64,000 nt of DNA from Modestobacter sp. VKM Ac-2982 (GTDB lineage: Bacteria > Actinomycetota > Actinomycetes > Mycobacteriales > Geodermatophilaceae). Of this stretch, positions 48,571 to 56,753 are shown piece by piece. The translations under genes and the position numbers were made by a program. Position 1 is the stretch's first letter. Every line of letters begins with the position of its first letter. The stretch lies in NCBI RefSeq assembly GCF_026967935.1, contig NZ_JAPVBL010000004.1, forward strand, positions 124,001 through 188,000, in the 5' to 3' direction. A model generated the notes under the pieces. The model made no database searches and had not been told where the DNA came from. It was given only the letters and a program-made list of their open reading frames with translations.

Positions 48571-49953
48571 TCAGGCGGTCCAGCGGGACGGGGTGCGGCG
48601 GCTGTCGGCCCCGCTCGCCGTACGCGCCCAGGCGGCCTGCAGCACGGCGGCCACCTCGTCGACCTGCTCCGGCGGCGCGCTCAGCGGCAGCCGCAGCCAC
48701 CGGTCGGCGGTGCCGTCGACGGTGAACCGCGGCCCCGGGGTCACCCGCAGGCCCAGGTCGAGGGCGTGTGCGGCGAGCCGGGTGGAGCTCTGCCCGGGCA
48801 GCTGCACCCAGAGCACCGAGCCGGCCCGCGGCCGGACGACGCGCCAGTCCGGCAGCCGGGCAGCGAGCGCGGCGAGCAGTGCGTCTCGGGCGGCGGTCAG
48901 CCAGGCGACTCGGTCGGCGAGCACGTCGTCGGCGACGGCGAGCAGCCGGGCGGCGACCAGCTGCTCCAGCACCGGGCTGCTGAGGTCGGTCGTGCCGCGC
49001 GCCTGGGCCAGCCGGGCCAGCAGCGGCGGGTCCGCGCGCACCCAGCCCACCCGCAGCCCCGACCAGTACGCCTTGCTCATCGAGCCGAGCGTCACGACCC
49101 GGCGGTCGAGCGCGGCGAGCGCGGTGGGCCGGGCGCCGTCGAGCACCAGCTCGGCGAACGTCTCGTCCGTGGCCACCACCGGGGCGTCGAGCGCGGACAG
49201 CAGCGCTCGACGCTGGCCGTCGTCGGCGAGCAGGCCGGTCGGGTTCTGCCCGTCCGGGGTGACCAGCGCGACGTCGGCCGCAGCGGCCGGCAGCTCCCAG
49301 CCCTCGGTGCTCACCGGCAGCGCGACCGGCCGCAGGTGGTGGGCCGCGAGGCAGTCCAGCGCTGCCGGGTAGGTGGGCTGCTCGACCAGTGCCCGCTGCC
49401 CCGGCCGGGTGATGGTGCGCAGCAGCAGGTCCCAGCCCGCCAGCGCGCCGTTGGTGACCAGCACCTGCTCCGGCTCGGTGGCCAGCCCCCGGCGGGTCAG
49501 GTGCCCGGCGACCGCGGTGCGCAGCGCAGGCAGGCCGTAGGGGTGCAGGCCGTGACCGGCCAGCAGCGGACGCAGGTCGGCGGTGGCCCCGGCGACGGCG
49601 TCGAGCAGCTGGGCGGGGGCCGGTGCGGCCGCGATGGTGAGGTCCCGGACGACGGCCGGCTCCCCCGGGTCGGCGTCCGGGCGGACCGGGGCGGGCGACG
49701 GGAGGGTCACCCGGCTCCCGGCACCGGCCGCGCTGTGCAGGTACCCCTCGCCCCGGAGCAGGTCGTAGGCGGCGCTCACGGTGGTGCGGCTGAGCCCCAG
49801 CGCCTGAGCCAGCTGCCGTTCCGAGGGCACCCGGGCGCCCACCGACAGCCGGCCGTCGAGCGCGAGACCGCGGATCCCGGCGGCGACGCCGGCGTAGGCC
49901 CGGCCCCCGCCCAGCCACGGTCCCAGGAGGTCGGCCAGCCGCTCGGTGTGCAC
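48571..49953 (-). CDS. MocR-type GntR regulator (aminotransferase-like)
   Basis: A 460-residue MocR/PdxR-family regulator. N-terminal winged helix: DGRLSVGARVPSERQLAQALGLSRTTVSAAYDLLRGEGYLHSAAGAGSRV (about residues 30-82). C-terminal fold-type I PLP domain with VTPDGQNPTG, VATDETFAEL and the PLP Lys in TLGSMSKAYWSGLRVGWVR (about residue 315). It likely senses PLP or an amino-acid-derived ligand. Divergently placed from a YczE-type membrane protein, a pairing known for MocR regulators. GTG 49953. Confidence 0.9.
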   Translation of the reverse strand: MHTERLADLLGPWLGGGRAYAGVAAGIRGLALDGRLSVGARVPSERQLAQALGLSRTTVSAAYDLLRGEGYLHSAAGAGSRVTLPSPAPVRPDADPGEPAVVRDLTIAAAPAPAQLLDAVAGATADLRPLLAGHGLHPYGLPALRTAVAGHLTRRGLATEPEQVLVTNGALAGWDLLLRTITRPGQRALVEQPTYPAALDCLAAHHLRPVALPVSTEGWELPAAAADVALVTPDGQNPTGLLADDGQRRALLSALDAPVVATDETFAELVLDGARPTALAALDRRVVTLGSMSKAYWSGLRVGWVRADPPLLARLAQARGTTDLSSPVLEQLVAARLLAVADDVLADRVAWLTAARDALLAALAARLPDWRVVRPRAGSVLWVQLPGQSSTRLAAHALDLGLRVTPGPRFTVDGTADRWLRLPLSAPPEQVDEVAAVLQAAWARTASGADSRRTPSRWTA

Positions 49954-49969
49954 CGGGCCATTGTCCGGG

Positions 49970-49997
49970 ACTTGGCCCTGCCCGGACAGGGCCAAGT
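49970..49997. promoter_or_regulatory. Operator-like inverted repeat between MocR and yczE-like genes
   Basis: ACTTGGCCCTG, six bases, then CAGGGCCAAGT: an exact 11-bp inverted repeat in the 60-bp gap between two divergent starts. Only the MocR regulator is near, so it is the most likely binder, repressing itself and activating or repressing the membrane protein gene. Confidence 0.6.
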
Positions 49998-50013
49998 CGT
50001 CCAGGGTGGCCTC

Positions 50014-50670
50014 ATGCGACTGATCGACCCGGTGCCCGCCGACCGCCGACCGGCCCGGCTGGCCCTGCTGCTGGGCGGCCTGGCCCTCTACGGGATCAGC
50101 GTCGCGATGATGCTGCGGGCCGGGCTCGGGCAGATGCCCTGGGGTGTGCTGGACCAGGGGGTGGCCGGCGTGCTCGGCGTCGAGGTCGGCACCGGCTCGA
50201 TCCTCGTCGGCGCGGTGGTGCTGCTGCTGTGGGTGCCGCTGCACCGCCGGCCCGGGCTCGGCACGGTGTGCAACGTCGTCCTCATCGGGCTGTCCATCAA
50301 CGCCACCCTGGCGCTGCTGCCCGCACCGGAGGCGCTCGCCGTCCGGGTCCCGCTGCTGCTGGCCGGGGTGCTGCTCAACGCGGTGGCCACCTGCGCCTAC
50401 ATCGGCGCCGGTCTCGGTGCCGGGCCACGCGACGGGCTGACCACCGGCATCGCCGCCCGCGGCCACTCGGTGCGGGTGGTGCGGACGACGATCGAGCTGC
50501 TGGTGCTGGGCATCGGCTGGCTGCTCGGCGGGACCGTCGGCGTCGGGACGGTGCTGTACGCCGCCGCGATCGGGCCACTGATGCACAGCATGCTGCCGGT
50601 GTTCCGACTCCGCGACGGGTCGGTGGTCACCGCCGCGGTGCCCCGAGTCCCGGCGCTGCCCAACGACTGA
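50014..50670 (+). CDS. YczE/YitT-type membrane protein
   Basis: A 218-residue protein with about five TM helices of the YczE family: RLALLLGGLALYGISVAMMLRAGLGQMPWGVLDQGVA, then GTVCNVVLIGLSINATLALLP and YIGAGLGAGPRDGLTTGIAARGHSVRVVRTTIELLVLGIGWLLGG. Thought to be transporters or export partners, substrate unknown. The conserved partner is the divergent MocR gene, which suggests regulation by the same ligand. ATG 50014. Confidence 0.83.
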   Translation: MRLIDPVPADRRPARLALLLGGLALYGISVAMMLRAGLGQMPWGVLDQGVAGVLGVEVGTGSILVGAVVLLLWVPLHRRPGLGTVCNVVLIGLSINATLALLPAPEALAVRVPLLLAGVLLNAVATCAYIGAGLGAGPRDGLTTGIAARGHSVRVVRTTIELLVLGIGWLLGGTVGVGTVLYAAAIGPLMHSMLPVFRLRDGSVVTAAVPRVPALPND

Positions 50671-50718
50671 GCGGGCCGCACCCGCGGCATGGCGACCCCC
50701 GACCCCCGATGTCCCCGG

Positions 50719-51726
50719 TCAGCCCGCTGCCGGCGGCCGGCACCACAGCGCCTCGATGTCACCGCCGTCGGTCTCCAGGACCAGTTCTCCCGCCTCGTGC
50801 GGTACCAGGACCGTCTGTCCCGCGCTGACCGGCATCGTGTGTGGCCCGCTGCTGGCCCGCAGCCGGCCGGTCCCGCCGGTCACGACGACGACGCCGAACC
50901 CGGCGTCCAGCACCGCACCGGCAGCGATCCGGTCGATCCGGAAGAAGTCCGCGGCCTGGTCGGGCAGGACCGGCCCGTTGCCCTCGGCACGCCGTACCAG
51001 CTGACCGACCTGCACGGCGGAGCAGGCGGTCAGGTCGGCGGCCTCCAGCGCGAGGTCGAAGCCCAGCCCCAGGTGACCGTCGCGCTCGCCGTCGATGGCG
51101 AAACCACGCCACTCCATCAGGACGGAGAGGTCCTCGGGCTCCTGGACCTCGACGAGGAAGACGCCTTCGCCGATCGCGTGGGGCATCCGGGCGGGCACCA
51201 GGACGGCGTCGCCCGGAGCCACCTCGATCCGGTGCATCGACGCGAGGAGCGGCTCGACGTCCTGCTCCCGCACCAGCCGGTGCACCTCCGCGCGCGGCAG
51301 GGCCCGGGCGAAGCCGAGGTGCACGCTGCCCCCGCGCAGGATCACCCACGCCTCGGTCTTGCCGTGGGCCCGCCCGAGGTGCTGGGCGGCGAACTCGGTG
51401 TCCGGGTGGACGTGCACGGGCAGACGTTGGCCGGCGTCGAGCAGCTTGGTCAGCAGCTTCGTGTCGGTGCCGAAGCGCGCCACGTGCGCCGCTCCGAGCC
51501 AGGCCACGGGATCGGCCCGGACCGCGTCGCGCAGGACGCGCCCGTCGGGCAGCGTCGTCAGCCCCAGCGCCTGCTCCCCGTGCAGGGTGTTCGTGGAACC
51601 CACCCAGTCCTCCGGCAGGTTGCCGCCGGCCCACGGCAGACCACGGAACTCGGCGATCCTCTCGCCGCCTGCGTAGAAGCGGTCCGGAGGTCGGTTGTCG
51701 GGCAGGGCGATCGGCGTGAGCGGCAT
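50719..51726 (-). CDS. Class I mannose-6-phosphate isomerase-like enzyme
   Basis: A 335-residue double-cupin protein of the type I phosphomannose isomerase family. Zinc ligands are visible: LPVHVHPDTEF (Gln/His cluster at about residue 100), KTEAWVIL (Glu) and ARMPHAIGEGVFLVEVQ (His). It would interconvert mannose 6-phosphate and fructose 6-phosphate or a related hexose phosphate. ATG 51726 is preceded by GAGGAG. It is divergent from the sugar importer genes, so it probably processes the imported sugar. Confidence 0.83.
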   Translation of the reverse strand: MPLTPIALPDNRPPDRFYAGGERIAEFRGLPWAGGNLPEDWVGSTNTLHGEQALGLTTLPDGRVLRDAVRADPVAWLGAAHVARFGTDTKLLTKLLDAGQRLPVHVHPDTEFAAQHLGRAHGKTEAWVILRGGSVHLGFARALPRAEVHRLVREQDVEPLLASMHRIEVAPGDAVLVPARMPHAIGEGVFLVEVQEPEDLSVLMEWRGFAIDGERDGHLGLGFDLALEAADLTACSAVQVGQLVRRAEGNGPVLPDQAADFFRIDRIAAGAVLDAGFGVVVVTGGTGRLRASSGPHTMPVSAGQTVLVPHEAGELVLETDGGDIEALWCRPPAAG

Positions 51727-51923
51727 GCAGGCTCCTCGTGGAGGTGGTGGGGCGACGGGCCCCACATCACAGATCGGCGACATCCGTGGCCGCCGACCAC
51801 GGGGGACATCGTGAGCAAAGCTATCTTCGTGCGCGGCCGGCCACGGTCCCGTCGTCCAGCCGGACGCCACGGGGGCCTCGACCCGCAGCGCAACTCGAGC
51901 ACGATCCAACGGAGGAACAGACG

Positions 51924-52895
51924 ATGAAGTCGATCTCTCGGGCCCGGACCACGTCCACCGCCCTCGTCATCCTGGGCGCAGTGGCACTCAGCGGCTGCAG
52001 CAACGGCGACACCGCCACGGGCGGGAGCGGCGGCGGAGGCGGCGACGGCGAGGTGGAGCAGGTGGGGCTGATGCTCCAGGACATCTCCAACCCGTTCTTC
52101 GCATCGATGCAGGACAGCATGGAGGCGGCTGCCGAGGAGCAGGGCTTCGACCTGAACGTCCAGGACGGGCGCCAGGACCTCGCGGCACAGAACGACCAGA
52201 TCGACGCCTTCATCCAGCAGGGGATGGACCTCATCCTGCTCAACGCCGTCGACAGCTCCGGGATCGCCTCCGCGGTCGCCCGGGCCCAGGCCGCGGGCAT
52301 CACGGTCGTCGCCGTCGACGTGGACGCCGAGGGTGCGGCCGCCGCCGTCACCACCGACAACGTCGAGGCCGGCCGGCAGTCCTGCCAGGCGCTGGTGGAC
52401 GCCCTCGGCGGCCAGGGCAACATCTTCATGATCGAGGGCACCCCCACGACGGCTCCCCAGGACCGGGTGAAGGGCTGCGAGGAGGTCCTCGCCGAGAACC
52501 CCGGGATCACCGTGGTCGCCCGCCAGGCCGGCAACAACGACCGCGCCAGCGGGCTCGCCCTGACCACCGACATGCTGACCGCCAACCAGGACGTCCAGGG
52601 GATCTTCGCGATCAACGACCCCGAGGCGCTGGGCGCCGACCTGGCCGTCGCGCAGGCCGGCCGCAGCGGCGTGACGATCGTCGGTGTCGACGGCTCCCCC
52701 GAGGCCGTGAAGGCACTGGAGGACCCGGCGTCCAACTTCGTCGCCAGCGCCGCCCAGGACCCGGGCGGCATGGCGCTGGAGGCGCTCGAGGTCGGCAAGG
52801 ACATCGTTGCCGGCAACCCCCCGGCCGAGCGGGTCAGCCTGCTGGAGCCGACTCTCGTCACCAAGGACAACGTGAGCTCCTACGAAGGCTGGTGA
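51924..52895 (+). CDS. Sugar ABC transporter substrate-binding protein
   Basis: A 323-residue lipoprotein of the RbsB/periplasmic-binding-like family. Signal and lipobox AVALSGC at about residues 19-25, a Gly-rich linker, then VEQVGLMLQDISNPFFASMQDSMEAAAEEQGFDL and QNDQIDAFIQQGMDLILLNAVDSSGI. It binds a monosaccharide outside the membrane. ATG 51924 follows GGAGGA. First gene of a three-gene import operon with ATPase and permease. Confidence 0.92.
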   Translation: MKSISRARTTSTALVILGAVALSGCSNGDTATGGSGGGGGDGEVEQVGLMLQDISNPFFASMQDSMEAAAEEQGFDLNVQDGRQDLAAQNDQIDAFIQQGMDLILLNAVDSSGIASAVARAQAAGITVVAVDVDAEGAAAAVTTDNVEAGRQSCQALVDALGGQGNIFMIEGTPTTAPQDRVKGCEEVLAENPGITVVARQAGNNDRASGLALTTDMLTANQDVQGIFAINDPEALGADLAVAQAGRSGVTIVGVDGSPEAVKALEDPASNFVASAAQDPGGMALEALEVGKDIVAGNPPAERVSLLEPTLVTKDNVSSYEGW

Positions 52896-52923
52896 CGGCG
52901 ACCGGCTGGTGGGAGGAACTCTC

Positions 52924-54477
52924 GTGAGTGAGTCAACAGCTCCGCTGCTCGAGGTGGAGGGCATCAGCAAGCGCTTCGGCGCCACCCTGGCCCTGTCGAA
53001 CGTGAGCTTCGACGTCCGGGCGGGCGAGGTGCACGCCCTGATGGGCGAGAACGGCGCCGGCAAGTCGACGCTGATGAAGATCATCTCGGGCAACTACCAG
53101 CCGGACACCGGCTCCATCAGGATCTCCGGCTCCCCGGTGACCATGGCCTCGCCCCGCGACGCCATGGCCGCCGGGGTGGCGATCATCCACCAGGAGCTCA
53201 ACACCATCCCGGAGATGACGGTGGCCGAGAACCTGGCCACCGGGAACGAGCCGCTGCGCTTCGGGATGCTGGACCGCAGGACGATGGTCGCGCAGGCCCG
53301 GGAGAAGCTCGCCCGGGTCGGCGCGGACATCGACCCGAACCGGCCGATCGGCCAGCTGAGCGTCGGGATGCAGCAGATGGTCGAGATCGCCCGCGCCGTG
53401 GCGGAGAACGCCAAGGTCCTGGTGCTCGACGAGCCGACGGCCGCGTTGTCCCGCACCGAGAGCCAGCAGCTGTTCGAGCTCATCCGGTCGATGCGCTCGC
53501 GGGGCATGGGCCTGGTCTACATCAGCCACCGCATGGAGGAGGTCTGGGAGCTCGCCGACCGGGTCACCGTGTTCCGCGACGGGCAGCTCATCGGCACCCG
53601 GGACATGCGGGCGGACGGGCCGGAACAGGTCGGGCCCGGTGACATCGTGAAGATGATGGTCGGCCGCGACATCGACGACCTCTACGTGCGCAACGCCCAC
53701 CAGTCCGGGGACGTGCGACTCGCCGTCCGCGACCTGACCGGGCCCGGCGACATCGGACCGGTCAGCTTCGACGTGCGCGGCGGCCAGGTCGTCGGGATGG
53801 TGGGCCTGATCGGCGCCGGGCGCACCGAGGTGGCGCGGTTGATCTACGGCGCCGACCGCCGCACCGGGGGCGCGGTGACGCTGGACGGCGAGCCGCTGGA
53901 CGTGCACAGCCCCATCGACGGCATCAAGGCCGGGGTCGGCCTGCTGCCGGAGAGCCGCAAGGACCAGGCGCTGTTCCTGGACCTGTCGGTGAAGGACAAC
54001 ATCGGCATGTCCACCCTGCGGGACCACAGCAGCGCCGGCGTCGTCCGGAGCGGGTCGCTGCTCACGGCCGTGCGCGGCGTGATGGACCAGCTCAAGGTGC
54101 GGTCCAACGCGCTGAAGCTGGAGTCTCGGGCGCTGTCCGGCGGGAACCAGCAGAAGCTGGTGCTGGGGCGGTTGCTCCTCCAGAAGCCCAAGCTGCTGAT
54201 CCTCGACGAGCCCACCCGCGGGGTGGACATCGGCGCCAAGAGCGAGATCTACCGCCTGATCAACGAGATCGCCGGCACCGGGGCCGCCGTGCTGGTCATC
54301 TCCTCGGACCTGCCGGAGGCCCTGGGAATCAGCGACGAGCTGCTGGTCATGCGCAACGGCCGGATCGTCGCCACCCTCGACGCCCGCCACGCCGACGAGG
54401 AGCGCGTCATGCAACACGCCACCGGCGTCTACGACGACGGCGCCACCACGACCGAGACCGCTGGGACTGCCCGATGA
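52924..54477 (+). CDS. Sugar ABC transporter ATP-binding protein (RbsA-type)
   Basis: A 517-residue double ATPase. The first domain has Walker A GENGAGKST, signature LSVGMQQMVEIARA and Walker B LVLDEPTAAL. The second has the degenerate P-loop GLIGAGRTE usual for RbsA-type proteins, signature LSGGNQQKLVLGRLL and LILDEPTRGVDIGAKSEI. It powers uptake of a monosaccharide. GTG 52924 is preceded by GGGAGGAACTCTC. Its stop overlaps the permease ATG (ATGA). Confidence 0.94.
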   Translation: MSESTAPLLEVEGISKRFGATLALSNVSFDVRAGEVHALMGENGAGKSTLMKIISGNYQPDTGSIRISGSPVTMASPRDAMAAGVAIIHQELNTIPEMTVAENLATGNEPLRFGMLDRRTMVAQAREKLARVGADIDPNRPIGQLSVGMQQMVEIARAVAENAKVLVLDEPTAALSRTESQQLFELIRSMRSRGMGLVYISHRMEEVWELADRVTVFRDGQLIGTRDMRADGPEQVGPGDIVKMMVGRDIDDLYVRNAHQSGDVRLAVRDLTGPGDIGPVSFDVRGGQVVGMVGLIGAGRTEVARLIYGADRRTGGAVTLDGEPLDVHSPIDGIKAGVGLLPESRKDQALFLDLSVKDNIGMSTLRDHSSAGVVRSGSLLTAVRGVMDQLKVRSNALKLESRALSGGNQQKLVLGRLLLQKPKLLILDEPTRGVDIGAKSEIYRLINEIAGTGAAVLVISSDLPEALGISDELLVMRNGRIVATLDARHADEERVMQHATGVYDDGATTTETAGTAR

Positions 54478-55493
54478 ACCCGATGACCGACACCACCCCG
54501 GAGAACCCCCTCCCGGACACGAAGCCCGAGCCGGCAGCGGTCCGACGCGGGTCCGTCGTCGCCTACTGGTGGGACCGGGTCGGCATCTTCTTGGTGCTGC
54601 TCATCCTCATCGCGCTGATGGCCGCCCTCGCGCCGAACTTCCTCTCCGTCGACAACGCCATCAACGTGGCTCGGTCGGTCTCGATCAACGCGATCCTGGC
54701 CGCCGGGCTGACCGTGGTCATCCTCACCGCAGGCATCGACCTGTCCGTCGGGTCGATCCTCGCGGTGGCCGGGGTGGGCAGTGTCCTGCTCGCGGTCGAC
54801 GGGGTGCCGACGCCGCTGGCCCTGCTCGGCGGCATCCTCATCGGTGCCGTCGCCGGCGCGCTCAACGGCGCGTTCGTCGCCTGGCTGGCCCTGCCCGCGT
54901 TCATCGTCACCCTCGGCTCGATGACGTACCTGCGCGGGCTGGCCTACTCCCTGCTGGACGGTCAGCCCCTGGTCGCCAGCGACCTGGGCTTCCGCGGGAT
55001 CGGCAACGGCAGCGTGGCCGGCATCCCGCAGCCGGTGATCGTGATGGTCGTCGTCTACGCGATCTTCTGGTTCCTGCTGGAGCGGACGCGGTTCGGCCGT
55101 CACGTCTACGCCGTCGGGGGCAACATGGAGGCGGCCCGACTGGCGGGGATCAACGTCAAGCGGGTGCTGCTGTCGGCCTACATGCTCGCCGGCGCGGCCG
55201 CCGGGGTCGCCGGCCTGATCTTCTCCGCGCGGGTGCTGTCCGCCCAGCCGACCGCCGGCCAGGGCTACGAGCTCGACGCCATCGCCGCGGTCGTGCTCGG
55301 CGGCACGTCCCTGGCGGGTGGCCGCGGCCGGATCCTCGGCACGCTGGTCGGCGCGGTGATCATCGGGGTGCTGTCGAACGGCCTGATCCTGCTGGACGTG
55401 CCGTTCTTCTACCAGCTGATCATCAAGGGCGTGGTGATCATCATCGCCATCGCGCTGGACAGCCTGAAGCGCTTCTCCCGCGCCGGAACGTGA
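54474..55493 (+). CDS. Sugar ABC transporter permease (RbsC-type)
   Basis: A 339-residue membrane permease with about ten TM helices: LILIALMAALAPNFLSVDNAINVARSVSINAILAAGLTVVILTAGIDLSVGSILAVAG and the cytoplasmic EAA-like loop AVGGNMEAARLAGINVKRVLL; GYELDAIAAVVLGGTSLAGGRGRILGTL at about residue 260. Coupled by a four-base overlap to the ATPase gene. The best guess is a ribose-, xylose- or allose-like sugar; the exact sugar is not determined. Confidence 0.93.
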   Translation: MNPMTDTTPENPLPDTKPEPAAVRRGSVVAYWWDRVGIFLVLLILIALMAALAPNFLSVDNAINVARSVSINAILAAGLTVVILTAGIDLSVGSILAVAGVGSVLLAVDGVPTPLALLGGILIGAVAGALNGAFVAWLALPAFIVTLGSMTYLRGLAYSLLDGQPLVASDLGFRGIGNGSVAGIPQPVIVMVVVYAIFWFLLERTRFGRHVYAVGGNMEAARLAGINVKRVLLSAYMLAGAAAGVAGLIFSARVLSAQPTAGQGYELDAIAAVVLGGTSLAGGRGRILGTLVGAVIIGVLSNGLILLDVPFFYQLIIKGVVIIIAIALDSLKRFSRAGT

Positions 55494-55582
55494 CTCCAGC
55501 CGGTGGACGGACGCCCTCCCCCACCGGCCGGCCCCTGACCCACGACGCCCGTCCCGGTCCACCGACCGGGGCGGGCGTCGTC

Positions 55583-55678
55583 GTCACGGGACACGATGCT
55601 CTTCCAGTCACGGGAGACGATGCTCTTCCAGTCACGGGACACGATGGTCTTCCAGTCACGGGAGACGATGCTCTTCCA
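55583..55678 (+). repeat. Four tandem 24-bp repeats before lacI
   Basis: Four head-to-tail 24-bp units (55583, 55607, 55631, 55655), each starting GTCACGGGA. They differ at unit position 10 (C in units 1 and 3, G in 2 and 4) and by one C-to-G in unit 3. Each holds an ATG in the frame of the lacI gene, giving MLFQSRET-like octapeptides, but the better lacI start is 55731. The first 13 bases, GTCACGGGACACG, differ by one base from the sequence at the beta-helix gene palindrome. It could be an operator array or a leader repeat. Confidence 0.85.
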
Positions 55679-55730
55679 CTCGCGACCGGTGCGGCACGAT
55701 CACCGCACCACAGCGGGCGGGAGGACGGAC

Positions 55731-56711
55731 GTGCCACGGGTGACCAGCGCCGACGTCGCCCGGGAGAGCGGTGTCTCCCGGACGACGGTGAGCTACGTGC
55801 TCAACGACAAGCACGGCGCGATGATCTCCGCGGACACCCGGGAACGGGTACTGGCGGCGGCGGCCCGGCTGGGCTACTCCCCCTCGGCCGCGGCCCGGAC
55901 GCTGCGCAGCGGCCGCAGCGACCTGGTGCTCTGCGTGCTGCCGAACTGGACGGTGGGCCCGGTCCTGGACACCGTCCTCGACGAGCTCACCCGGGAGCTG
56001 GCCGACCGGCAGCTGTCGGTGTTGGTGCACCACGGCCGGGGACCACGCCCGCTCGCGGAGCTGTGGCGGGCGGTCACCCCGCGCGCCGTCGTCGGCTTCA
56101 CCGACTTCGGGGCCGAGGACGCCGACGCGATGCGCGGGGCCGGCATCCAGGTGCTCACCACGTCCCTCGACGACGACCCGCACGCGGTGTTCGCCGTGCC
56201 GCAGACCCGGGTGGGGCAGCTGCAGGTGCGGCACCTGGCCGACACCGGGCACGTCGGGATCGGCTGGGCGGCACCCGCCGAGCCCCGGCTGGCCGACTTC
56301 GCCGAACGGCGGCTGAGCGGGGTCCGCGCCGAGTGCGCGCGGCGCGGGCTGGCCGCCCCGGTGGTGCAGGACGTCGACCTGACCGTCGGCTCGGCCACCG
56401 ACGCCGTCCGTACCTGGCGCGGCACCGGGGTCACCGCCGTGGCGGCCTACAACGACGAGGTCGCGCTGGCCGTCCTGGCCGGCGTACGCGCCTGCGGGCT
56501 GACCGTGCCGGGCGACCTCGCGGTCGTCGGCGTCGACGACGTCCCCGCCGCCCGGCTGAGCGACCCGGCGCTGACCACCGTGGCCCAGGACGCGAGGGTG
56601 CAGGCCCGGGCGATCGCCACCGCCGTCGCCGCGGCCCTCGACGGCGGCCCCCCGCCACCCAGGCCCGACCCGGCCGAGGTGCTGCGGCTGGTGGTGCGCG
56701 GCTCGGCGTGA
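55731..56711 (+). CDS. LacI-family transcriptional regulator
   Basis: A 326-residue repressor. N-terminal HTH VTSADVARESGVSRTTVSYVLNDKHG at residues 4-29, then the hinge helix region SPSAAARTLRSGRSDLVLCVLP and a periplasmic-binding-like ligand domain ending GDLAVVGVDDVPAARLSDPALTTV. It probably senses the imported sugar or its phosphate. GTG 55731 follows GGGAGGACGGAC; the frame is open upstream through the four repeats, so a longer N-terminus cannot be excluded. Adjacent to the sugar import operon and the beta-helix gene. Confidence 0.92.
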   Translation: MPRVTSADVARESGVSRTTVSYVLNDKHGAMISADTRERVLAAAARLGYSPSAAARTLRSGRSDLVLCVLPNWTVGPVLDTVLDELTRELADRQLSVLVHHGRGPRPLAELWRAVTPRAVVGFTDFGAEDADAMRGAGIQVLTTSLDDDPHAVFAVPQTRVGQLQVRHLADTGHVGIGWAAPAEPRLADFAERRLSGVRAECARRGLAAPVVQDVDLTVGSATDAVRTWRGTGVTAVAAYNDEVALAVLAGVRACGLTVPGDLAVVGVDDVPAARLSDPALTTVAQDARVQARAIATAVAAALDGGPPPPRPDPAEVLRLVVRGSA

Positions 56712-56753
56712 CCGGCGGGCCGGGGCACGGCGCCCCGGCCCGCCGGCGACGGG

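Noticed and set aside
45857-49918. Very long (1353-residue) minus-strand frame across fbiC and the MocR region
   Set aside because: Its sequence is low-complexity Gly/Arg/Ala/Val typical of shadow frames; fbiC and MocR are clearly the real genes.
49966-49979. Second DosR-like box (GGGACTTGGCCC)
   Set aside because: Spacing of half-sites does not match the box; the sequence is better explained as the MocR inverted repeat.
51727-51923. LacI operator in front of the sugar importer
   Set aside because: I looked for the GTGACACGTGTCAC-type site in this divergent region and found no convincing match.
55583-55678. CRISPR array
   Set aside because: The four 24-bp units are directly abutting with no spacers, and no cas gene is present.
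55596-55730. Repeat-encoded N-terminal extension of LacI
   Set aside because: The GTG at 55731 has a strong ribosome binding site and begins just before the HTH as in other LacI proteins; kept only as an alternative.
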